64,000 nucleotides of DNA from Poronia punctata (Eukaryota > Ascomycota > Sordariomycetes > Xylariales > Xylariaceae), in assembly GCA_022579005.1 (NCBI GenBank), contig MU401567.1, forward strand, positions 57,439 through 121,438. Reading direction: 5' to 3'. The notes beneath the pieces are model-generated. The model searched no databases, was not told where the DNA came from, and worked only from the letters and a program-made list of their open reading frames with translations. Both the position numbers and the translations under genes were made by a program. This document shows positions 46,186 to 56,702 of the stretch, one piece after another; position 1 is the stretch's first letter; the number at the start of each line of letters is the position of its first letter.

Positions 46186-49100
46186 TTTATTTGTGTCAGG
46201 AGGTAGATATCTCACATACACCTCACCTCTGCATTAGCCAGACTATAATATCCAGCCTACCCAGCCTATGGTTGAGGCATGTTCATTGTACCGCAAGTGA
46301 AAAGAAGGTCCCAGATTTCGATACATCCGTGCCCAACCCACTGTGCCACTGCCCAGCCGTACGCGCTTACCGATTAAGGCTAGGTTAGACACTTGCTCTC
46401 GTGGGGGTCAGAGCTACAGGGTAGGGCTTTCCGCACATTTTCCGTTCTATTTTATGACCGTTGTGGGACTCACTCCAACCGGAGCAGCCCAGCCAGGAGC
46501 GGGCGCTGAGCGAGCCGATCCACCCCGGCATGAAAGCGGACCTTGATCAATGATGGGTCGGATGGCGAGAAGGAAATAGGAAGCAAGAAATGCTCGGGGA
46601 ATTGGCGACGTGTATATATACGTCAAGTATTTTATTTAACATTTCTATTACAAACTACTTGCTAGCTAGGGTAGTCCCTACATTTTCTTTGTCCCAGGCG
46701 ATATACCAACATGGTGTAATGATAACTCAAGGTTCAACACGGGGTGCAAGCATCACATGACGAAAATACCAACTATCACACCAGAAGAGGTCCAACTGAG
46801 TCGACGCATCAACTGCATCTCAAGGGCTTTGCATTGATGAAAATAAAATAAACGTATATTGTGTAGTGGATGGATAGCTAAGGTAACAGGCTGTTGACAA
46901 CAGAAATAATGGGCTACATATAAGAAAACGAAAAAGAATTTGCCTCCTTGATCCTTGCAACTACCCGTTACCTAAGGGGTATAAGGTCCACGCATGCTAA
47001 TTACGTCGCAACGGGAAGACATTATATGCCTCAACTGTAGGGTTTGTACCTGTGCCACCTCGCTTGTCACTGCACTACGGGCTACAGCAAAGCCTCTTTG
47101 GTCATGTTTGATGTAGGCAATGACACCTCCGTAGACCCCGTTCGCAAAAACCTGGCGACTTGCACTTTCTTTGGCCATAGAAACGCCCAATCAACGGGGA
47201 AAGATGCCAGGATCGTCGCTGCATCTTCTCCCATCTCCCCACCACACATTAGCAGAATCGCCGACTCCGTGCCCTCATAAAACGACGATTTGGCGATACG
47301 CCAAGCGCTCGCACCAATGTCGCCAGGCAACAGGCGAAAAAGTTGACTGCCTTTTCTCATTCAACTGCGTTTCCATAATCGACCGCGAAACCCTTTTCCA
47401 AACCCTGACTCTATTTGTGAGTTTCTCCGGACTACACTGGATAGAGTATAGACTTGTAGTGTACACCTCTGGATACAGAGGAATCGAGGATATAATCGAA
47501 CAGAGATCACATGATGAATGTGATGGTTGTATGTTGAAGAAGGTTGGGGAGCATTGTCGATCGATGGAAATCGATGAGATTGATTCCAGTAACTCGTAAG
47601 TACCATAGAATGGCTCCACGAATACAATTTTGGCGCCAACAGACCAAACAAAAGACCCCAATCAGCATTTTCCAACAGGGAAAGAAACAGACACGTTGTC
47701 TAGGAGCAGCCGAAGCTGTATAAACCACCATTAAAGCTGACATTTCGAGCTTATGACGGTAGTAATGACCTAAAACGGGCCACTTATGAGGTACTCCAAT
47801 ACATGACTGGAGCCATGGTGTGTGAGTATGCCGTATAGGTTAAGACCTGTATGGTCCTTACAAGCCTGGCATCTCCTAGCATACATGCCCTAGTTTGAAA
47901 AAAAAATGTCAGTTTGCGGCAACACGATTGAATACTATAAGCAACTTACTAGCTCGCAAGTATCCTTTTGCTCTAGATCACCGGTCGGGACTGTGACACA
48001 ATCGTTGCCCCCACGTACTTGAAGAGTGCTTGGTAATTCTTTCCCTGTCCTATTTGATTACACCAGATCCGCTGACTCTGATGATAGACTAGATCGTATG
48101 ACAAGTGTAGGCGGTTAACAAAAAAGGAGCTCCGGGTGGTGACTTGCTTGCGCATTATAGTATTATAGCATACAAACGCGAATCTGGGATGCTGAGCAAA
48201 GCGTCCATCGTGCCATTTAAGGGCATGGTCAACCCAAACTTCAAATTTGACACCGCGGGGGCGACCCTGAACGATAGGACTTCATCGTGACAGACGTCTT
48301 TCTTGTTGGGCTTCTCCACCTAACTCATGTCACTGACAAGATCTGTCTCTCACTCACCCATCAAGTGCTGTTGTTCTAGGCCGGGAGTAAGAAGGAACCA
48401 TCCCGGTGTACTTGGAGTGAGTGGCCTGGGTGAGCGGAGTGTATGAGCGAGATGTGACGTTTTGACGTTCTGTCCAAAGGTAATAGGCTAATAGCTGCGT
48501 TCTATGGTATAGGAGGCAAAGTGTGAAGGCGGCTGCAGTGACAGTCTTTTGTCGGTCTGGAATTGAAAGTACCTAACCGACGAAGATGGGATGTTGTCGT
48601 TGTTGAAGGATTTGGAGGGACCCAATGGGCTGGAATTGAAGTGACGGACGAAGATAGTATCTGCACACTGTTGGTAAACAGGTTTGAGGAGAGAGAGACA
48701 GCCGGGAAATTTTTGAAGGGAAAAAAAAAATAGTTGCTCTATTTATAAGACTTGAGTTGAGCTAGCACATCAAAGTCGTTCCTTCTGTTTTAATATCAAG
48801 AAGTTAGAGTTTGATGTCATTCTTGTGTCTGTACACGATATTCGCTCCTTGCGGCTTTCCATTTCCTTGGGGTTTCTAAATGTCTTAAGAAGGTTGTTTG
48901 TATAGTTTTCGCAGGAGCTTCTCTACATATCAGAGACTCCCTCATGATACTTGGATATGTGACGGAAGCTTCCATCCTCCCAAGGCATATAGAGGGTAGG
49001 TGCTACCTACCTCATGAGTATGTAGGTACTTACTCAGTAGTGCGTCCAATTCACGTACAAGGGAGGGAGCCATGGATGGTCGGGCGGGTTTAACCCGATA

Positions 49101-49352
49101 TGTACACCAGAGGACTCAGAATGTTAGTAAATGGATATGGTATAGAAGTCTACGATTTATTTTATGATGTATATAACAGATTATGTCGCATACATATTTC
49201 TATTATTTTACCCCCTTCCGCGAAATACATTTTCTCTATCCAAGTAATCAATTTTACCTAGAATTGAAAGCGCCCAGGAGGAAGAGATAAATGAACAAAA
49301 ACAGCCATAGTTGATAGACCGGTTGCTCAAATCAGGATTCTATAGTATTTAA
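46186..49352. other. 3.2-kb intergenic region, no gene supported
   Basis: Mixed-composition sequence between the HET gene start and the 3' end of the sugar-transporter gene. Minus-strand frames at 47082-47360 and 47275-47661 are moderately protein-like but have no recognisable motif and no splice partner I could find. Several short ACCTACCT tracts occur near 49000-49030. Confidence 0.5.
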
Positions 49353-51437
49353 TCACACCTGCTCATCCTTAGTCACGGAAGAATCCCCCCCACTCCTCTT
49401 CCTCAGACCCTCAGCGTCGACACCCCCCTCCTTTTCGACATTGATAGCGCCTCTAGCGGCGGTTTCGATGAGGCCGTACTTCAAAGCCTCTTGCTCGACT
49501 TCCACTGCGGAGAGCAATGGTAGCTGCTTAGCGGCTTTGACGTACGAGATGTTCTCGACGTTGCCCTTGGCAAAGATGATGTCGATTTCTTCCAGACTGC
49601 GACGGGCCGTCTCGGGATACCAGAAGTAGATGACGGGGATGAATGTTGCGTTTAGTACGGCGAAGAAGAGGAATGTGCCCCAGCCGATGTTGGTTACGAG
49701 CACGGGCGTGATGAGAACGACTAGAAGGACGATTGTTAGTTATTCTGAAAAGGTGACTGACGGCCTGCTAAGGTGAATGTACGTACCAAAGAAGTTGAAG
49801 AGCCAGTTTGTACACGTCGAAACGGCGTTGGCCTTGGCTCGGGTCATGATGGGGTTGATCTCAGCGGGGTATCTAAGGGGATCGTCTGGTCAGCACTGTC
49901 TAAAAATTGAATTAAAGCTATCACTTACAGCCAAGGTAGAGGAAGCCACGTGGCACCAAAGCTGGCAATGTATGTGAAGAGAGCCACGCAGGTGCCGATA
50001 GCGGCGGATTGGGTGCCGGGAATGAGAGCTGCGAATGCGAGAACCATGGATAAGAACTGGCCGATTGTTCCGTAGAGGAAGAGCTTGCGACGACCAACTC
50101 GCTCAATTAGAAACCAAGACGTCGTAGCCTAGAAAGTGAAAATGTTAGCATTGTTTTGGCCAGACAAGATGGCTTTCAAGAAGCCTTCCGGTAAGCCCGG
50201 TCTTTTAGATTCAGGGGCTCAGCCGAATTGATAAGAACGTACTGTAGAAGCGTTAGTGTTTGGACCTTTCAAAAAGTCGATGATAGAATGGCAGTATGTC
50301 ACTTACCAAAGAGTGAGTAGACGATGGTGTTGACGCCACCAAGTAGAAGGGCCTTGTTGTGGTCGCCAGGCGTGATGAAGGTCTCGCAGAGAATGGGGAA
50401 GAAGTAGATGACAGCATTGCAACCGCCAACCTAGTCGAAAGTCAACATCGTTTTCTTCGCCGGGGATAAAAGCGCGGTTTTACTCACCTGTTGCATGAAC
50501 TGACTGCTGGCACCGATGAGCATGCGGCGGAAATGCTGCGTTTTGCCGTTGGTGAGAAGCGCCTTGTAGGGAGTGCTCTTGCCACCGTAGACACCCGAGG
50601 CTCTGATGGAGTCGAGGATGATATCCCGCTCGACGGCCGTCTCCTGGCTATCAATATCATACCCACGGATGGCGGCGATGACCTTGTTCGCGTCCTCGTA
50701 CCGCTCGTGCGTCAGCAGCCATCTGGGACTCTCGGGCAGCCAAATCATGGCTGTCGAGATGATGATGCCAAAGACGACCTGGAAGGCGATGGGGAAGCGC
50801 CAGACCAAGTCGGGTGGGCCGTACGACGCGCCATAGTCGATCCAGTAAGCGATCAGGGTGCCAAAGGCAATGGTGCCACCCTGGATGCAGATGAGCAGAC
50901 CACGATTGGATGTTTTACTGCATTCGGCTGTTTTATGAATCCGTTAGTTGGGTAACGATCCAAAGTAGTAAATGGGTTGTTGTGTATATGCTCCGTCTTC
51001 TTCTCTCATTGCTACATACCTTGATAGGTTGGTATCGTCGACGTGTTAATTCCGTTGCCCACGCCAGTCACGATACGGCCGATGATGAAGTGAGCGAGGG
51101 ATTGACGGCCAGCATAAGGTGTACATTGGATAACGGCACCGATGATCATGATGATGCCTCCAGCAATAATCGCGCGTCTTCGGCCGAGCTGATCGCCCAT
51201 CATGAGGATGAACATGGCACCCATCAGACAACCAATCTCATAAATCGCCGTGACCAGACCCTGAAGGGTGCTGTTATCCCTGGTCTCTTCGACTACGTCT
51301 GCGAAAGCGTCGGCCGTGATGATGCCGCTCATCACACCTTGATCGTAACCGAAGAGTAAGAACCCGGTGGTACAGACGGCCGACACTGCCAGAGACAGTG
51401 GTCGGCCGCTTAGGCCCATGAAGCTGGGAGGGGCCAT
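49353..51437 (-). CDS. MFS sugar transporter (hexose/SP family)
   Basis: Six exons: 51437-51020, 50927-50488, 50430-50308, 50128-49929, 49872-49787 and 49720-49353, 1,635 nt, 544 aa. It is a 12-helix plasma-membrane proton symporter or facilitator for sugars. Family marks in order: GFLLFGYDQGVMSGIIT (TM1), GDQLGRRRAIIAGG, IIGRIVTGVGNGINTSTIPT with YQAEC, WLPESPRWLLTHERYEDA, SSQFMQQVGGCNAVIYFFP, WFLIERVGRRKLFL, YPAEINPIMTRAKANA and YPETARRSLEEID near the end. Introns have clear CTAAC branches. The interval between exons 3 and 4 (50307-50129) cannot be one GT-AG intron, because that reading frame hits a stop; it needs a nested twin intron, after which the protein reads YSLFATTSWFLIERVG as in relatives. 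The substrate cannot be read from sequence. Confidence 0.9.
50129..50307 (-). other. Spliceosomal twin intron (stwintron), donor split after its first base
   Basis: Minus strand: exon 3 ends TTT at 50308. G50307 is the first base of the external donor. The internal intron 50306-50242 (65 nt) starts GTAAGT, has branch ACTAACG and ends CTACAG. Its removal joins G to TACGTT (50241 on), making the donor GTACGT. The external intron then runs to 50129 with branch GCTAACA and acceptor TTCTAG. Exon 4 starts GCT ACG at 50128. Only this two-step order gives the family-consistent frame. Confidence 0.85.
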
Positions 51438-53942
51438 CTCGAAGACAACCGATAAACGATCCCCAGGCGATTCCCAATGTAAACCCCCCTTTCAACAGAC
51501 GCGAGAATAACCACGACCAGATGGAGTTTGAGAACGGAGAGGGGGAGAAAGGTAAAGTAATGAAATTATGGTTATGTGGTCGAGATTCTTAGCCGGACCC
51601 AATAGACCAGGGAACCTACAGCAGCATAAATTAGAACCAGGAGAAAAATGAAAGGGAAAAAAATAAAGAAAAACGTGCGGAGGCCCCATGGGGTATGACG
51701 GCCATTTATTTCCAAGGAAATAGAAGAACAGAATCCCTTCCCCGCGCAGACCCGCGCAGACCCGCGCACACAGATCTCACATGCTTCCATAGGTACCCTG
51801 GAATGACTTACCTCAGACTATACCTACTATTGTGTCGATGTACATGATGCATCTTACCGTGCTGCAGGATACTCTCCCCGCTGCAAATTTGGGGTAGGGA
51901 TTTCCGGACCAGTCTAGCGTTGTCGCATTCGAGCTGCAAGATCTCCCGTCCACATAACCCATAAGGCAAGTACTGCAGGGCCGCTAAACGTGATGATCCT
52001 CCGAAACCAATTGCCGCCATTGCTGTTTCTAGCTTGTTTCTGGACCAGCTGAGATTCTTGTCTGGTGCGGGCGTTGTCCGATTCACACGTGTGAAATTTG
52101 GCTTCTCATTGGGAGTTTACAGAAGACCATGATTATTCATAGAAATTGAGATAATTGGGGATGGTGGATGTCTCTGGGGTACGGGGCAAATTACCTGTAA
52201 GCTGGAGAAAAGACGACTATCGTGGATTGGCCAGCTCCGACCCCGTACCGTATGCCCATCAGCGTACACGTTCTTACCGTTTTGCTGCACACAATACAGT
52301 ATATCAGATTGCACCCGCCAACCTACACTTACATACTCCACCGTCACACGTGCGATATTTCCCCAGATTACCCTTAATTCTGGGCATCTATCAAATCTAG
52401 AACACCCAAAATCTGAAGCTTCAACATGATAGTGCATACCTCTAGTTATATCTCTATCACGAGTAAATGAGGTCATCTATAACCCCTAAGCGAAAAACCT
52501 CGGCAGCCAGACCCGAACAGGAATATTTGTACAGGGTTTACACTGCCGTAGGACCTTGAACGGGAAACATCTCAGGGTATTCCAGCAAGGGGGATTGGTT
52601 GGTGGCGGTTGACCTGCTAGAAACGGCAGTTGCGCGGTTGTGGCTTGCCTTGCTGCAGCAGAAAACCCCTGTCTACCGGATGTACGTATACGTATACGTG
52701 TACGTGCAAGCGCAAGCATTTCCAAGGTCTGTGTTTGTCCAGCTGAGAAGGATTTTGGGGTTACTTGCATTATATATTTGTAAATACCCCCTCTATCAAG
52801 ATTCAAGAATTTCACGTTTACTAGAGATGACAACAGTCAGGTTCGACGGAGGATTGATTGTCCCAAGGCTACCTACCTACAGAACAAACACTACGAGTAC
52901 GAGTTGAACCCCTATTATTCTCCATTCTTTTGTCTTCTAGTTACCGCATCAGGTAACCCGATAGTAATCCGCTTGGCGACATAGATCTTTATAGAGATCT
53001 ACCTACAATTGTTCCTGAGGCAATCCCTCATCCCAACAGCTTATCCACCAAGTTCCACCGAACCCACCAAAAATCACCTGAGGGAGCTATGCGGGGAACG
53101 TTTTCTGCGGGGAAGACCCAAATATTTTAGACGGAAGCTTGTCTGTCCTCGCTTAAAGGTCGAGGTCAAGGAAACCAAGACGGAACTAAACGACTGACAG
53201 AATGCTTGAATCTACGTGTATACACACACAAAAGGACGGGAATATGGAAGTGATACCGGTAAGGCTGGCCGATGAAATCGACATACATCTAATTTTCTCT
53301 TTACACAACAGAGGCAAAGCCAGAGACGACGGAGTATTTAGACATACGAGTATGTATAGAAGGCCCATTATTTTATCCCAGTTTTTTTGGTATTATCTAT
53401 TAGTGAGTGAATCCTTTTGACGATACTTGCTCTCTTTACTCGGACCCAATTTCGCCTTGTTCCTATCACGTTTTAGAGGCCTTGCGCACATGGTTTTTAG
53501 ATCCGGAGCAAGTGGACAACAATATGGGGTTATAGATACTCGTATCGTAGAGTCGTACTGAGATTTAAAGGACGAACGTTCGTTCTCCCTAGGTTCTTGG
53601 TTTGACCAAATGCCAAGAATGTTCAGACTGGGCTTAGCGCAATGGCTGCTTTTGCTTCAGAAAACTTTATGCACGATTTATGCAGAGGAAGTTTACCGTA
53701 AATGCACTAGAATGAATCCGTTTTCTTCACCTGAGACGGACTTGAGAGGTGTTTCTATTATTGACACCAACTGGCAGTTGCTCTCTGCTGACAGTAAAGA
53801 GATGTCCCTCGGCTCCCAAACCGTATCTCTTCATTCGGTGCGGTGTCAACTGCGAGGCGTCCACTCCACAAAACCGCGACTACCCGTAGATTGAAAGAGA
53901 GCTCCTAGGTAGACTTAAAAGTGCTTAATCATACATAGTATT
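51438..53942. other. Intergenic region, no gene supported
   Basis: Promoter side of the sugar-transporter gene followed by mixed sequence. It contains a small CCCGCGCAGA repeat (about 51741-51770) and 8-mers TACGAGTA/TACTCGTA at 52892, 53345 and 53538. A 94-codon ATG frame at 53610-53894 has no recognisable motif and may belong to the decayed gene beside it. Confidence 0.5.
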
Positions 53943-55020
53943 ATGTTTCGCGAAATAGACGACGACGACAGCACATTGGAATAGGCCTTTGCAGCCATTC
54001 AAAACACCGATCTTCTGTAACCAGACGATCAGCTTCTCGAATGCTTCTTACAGGATTCGATAGACTCTAGAGCTGCGGCTCAGTACATGCTTCAAAGATG
54101 TTCTGCTGGAGGTGGCCTCGATTTGATATTACTATTGTCCGATTGGAAAGAGTTGACAGCTTCTAGTACGTACGTGTGTCATCAGAATTTAATTAATCCC
54201 ACACTCTGCTTATTAAAGGAAAACCGAAAAAAGTCATACATGAGTTCCTGCACCACCAAGGCCTAGCAGAGATGTTGTCGCCAAAGTCAAAAGAAGGGAT
54301 GGTAATAAGTGTTGTATTACCGGCTTGAAAAGTGCCTTGCTTGATTTCCGTTGGTCGTAGCCCCTATACTTCCAATGGCAAAGGCAGTCAAGAAAATCCA
54401 CAAGGTATTATAGCTTTCTTCCTTTCTAGCTGACCTGATAGACACTGATTTAGTGTACGTATGTACTCGTAGTCTTTACATGAAATGCTTAGCATCTTCA
54501 TCGGCCCCGAAATGCTACAACGGGTACTATCCAATGATGCTTCTCTAAACGACCACCGGACTCATTGGCTTGTCCGCAAATCCGCTGCGACGGCAATGTT
54601 GCAAGGGCTTTATCAGTTCAATTTTAGCAAAGATCCCTCCGAGGTGAGTAGGTATCTGACCAACTGCCTGTCGCATAGAAGATCGCCAAGTTATCGCTTA
54701 CAAAGACGCAGTATCTAGTAACTACACTCAAAATCGGAGGACCACCATATCCTTCCATTTTAGACAAGTCCGAACCACCTCATCGTGACCATTTCATAGA
54801 CCACTCAGCTTCTCTCACCGACATGCCGTATATTTCATCACTGGAATGCGCGTCGCGATTAGCAAGACCTATACGATGGACATTGGTCGCTCGAGAAATT
54901 GCAGATAAACAAGCTACTTCTAACAACCACAAGCCATCCTCGTCCCTTTGGCGCCGCCTCGGTTGAAGGAGCGCAACTTCTCAAAAGTATGTCGCTGTGC
55001 CTTTTGCAACAGTGTATACC
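53943..55020 (+). pseudogene. Decayed multi-exon gene, family not recognised
   Basis: A protein-like frame starts at ATG 53943 but has TAG at 53982-53984 and TAA at 54018-54020, both one C-to-T change from Gln codons. Splice sites are still good: intron 54166-54218 (GTACGT ... TTAAAG) joins to an exon reading RKPKKVIHEFLHHQGLAEML, with a donor GTAATAAGT at 54302. Further protein-like blocks are IFIGPEMLQRVLSNDASLND near 54490-54550, with a donor GTGAGT just after SKDPSE (about 54642), and DGHWSLEKLQINKLL near 54880 in another frame. Frames shift and stop between blocks. I could not assign a domain. It is probably a relict; an intact gene with more introns is less likely because of the two early stops. 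Confidence 0.5.
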
Positions 55021-56702
55021 CAGACTAAAGTAGGTACTAGCCATTCCGCACACAAGTCCACCTCTACCTTCGAGCTTCTACGAGAACACCTATACTATAC
55101 CTACGGGTCATCCGCCAGCTTCATAATCCAAGTTCCAACCCAGCATATACAGCAGTAATTCTCAAACAAATACACACAATCAAACTATTTCTTAATAGGT
55201 TATGAGTCCGGGTTTATTTTATTTAGCTCAACGGTATAAAATCCCAAGCAAAGCTAGCGCACTTACAAATCACAGAGTTTGGTGTTCGACTCTAGTACGT
55301 ACCCCTCAAACCAAAGAATATTGCCCATATTTTAATTAAAAAAAACATTTGCATCGCAAAGTTATCCAAAAACCACTGCAACAGCGTCATCAAACCAAAC
55401 CTCTACAATAAGAGTCACATACACACTCAATTATCTTTAATCCAAGCCTACAAGCAAGTAGCACATACAAAATCCACAGCCCAGACAGCACCTTACACAC
55501 ACCCGAATTGCAACCAAGGGGGGGTGTTAGATTTAGCGCTTGCAATATATACAACAGTACATCTTAAACAAGTACACAATCATACTTTTTTTTTTAACAG
55601 ACTTCCCTTTAGCATATCTCAAACAGGCGAGCGTAGAGGCGGTTGGCTAGGTAAGGTAAATAAATACGGCACTCTACAACTCGTGAAGCCTCGCCCATTT
55701 GATATACTGACACTACTACTGACTTGTCGAGTTCCGGACCAGATTATGTGACCTTGCGCAGAATCAGATGTTTTAAGCGTCGGCCCCAAATCCTGCCCGC
55801 CCAGTGCCCATCTTCAATGGTAGGTAACGTCTTAACCCAAAGTACCTACTTTACCTACTATGGACTTTACCTAAGTATGTATGTAGATACTGACTACATT
55901 ATGTATGTTGTCAAGTTTCCCGACTACATACAATACGTTACCAGAGGTATTAATAATTTTGCGCACATGTTTTCTTCGAGGCTGATATTATATGCCCTCT
56001 CGGTAAAAACATGCATGTCCTTATTTCGTCGGAGAGGGGAGACGAACCCCGATCTTGCATTACTTACTTACTTACTTACCTAGGTACCTACACAAAATGC
56101 TCTTCACACACACACACAACACACAACACACACACGCGCGCGCGCACTTGTAAACTGTCGTGTTTCAATCTAGTAAGTAAGTAAGTATTAATATCAAGAG
56201 GCCGTATAGTAGAATCACCTCGCCTCGCCTCACCTCACTGCCACGGTTCCGATCCGGACTAAGCCAGCCACTATACAGACCAAAGGCCACGGCTACGAGT
56301 ACCTTGTATAAGTAAATACGGGGATTCCTCTTCTTCTCAGAGAGACATTCTCTCCTTGTGCGATAACAAGAAGCTCAATATAGACCCCCCGGTAGTGTAA
56401 AGGGTGACACCCCCACCTACCTCACCTCACCTCCCCCCTCCCTATCTTAAAGACATGCAAACGTAGATAAAAACACAAGCACTTTTCTTTCTTTTCTCAT
56501 TAAATATCAAAATCGCTCATTAGAGTAAAAATATACAATAACCACTACTCACTCACTATATATATATGCTTACTGATCATCCCCTCTCTCCCCTTTATTC
56601 AAAACTCGCTCCGCTCCCCTCCAAAACAATTACCTTTGCAAAAACACAATTTCCTATGCAAAAAAGTCACACACTCCCCCCCCCCCCCCCCAAATAGTAG
56701 TT
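55021..56702. other. AT-leaning intergenic region with simple repeats
   Basis: No gene supported. It contains ACTT arrays (56061-56077), AC and CG dinucleotide tracts (about 56107-56145), a TATA run (about 56558-56568), a 16-17 base C homopolymer (about 56677-56692), a TACGAGTA 8-mer (56294-56301), and a tRNA-like B-box fragment near 55285. Confidence 0.5.
56107..56145. repeat. AC/CG dinucleotide microsatellite
   Basis: A run of CACA units with AA interruptions passes directly into CGCGCGCG. Such alternating purine-pyrimidine sequence can adopt Z-DNA in vitro. Confidence 0.85.

Noticed and set aside
47082..47661. Two overlapping minus-strand frames with protein-like sequence
   Set aside because: No recognisable domain and no splice junction joining them; they overlap in different frames, so at most one could be real. 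Left unannotated.
53610..53894. 94-codon ATG frame upstream of the decayed gene
   Set aside because: No motif or link to the downstream exons could be shown. It may be part of the relict but cannot be supported.
55226..55310. tRNA-like sequence (TAGCTCAACGGTA and GTTCGACTC)
   Set aside because: A- and B-box-like words are present, but acceptor, D and T stems do not pair. At best a decayed tRNA fragment.
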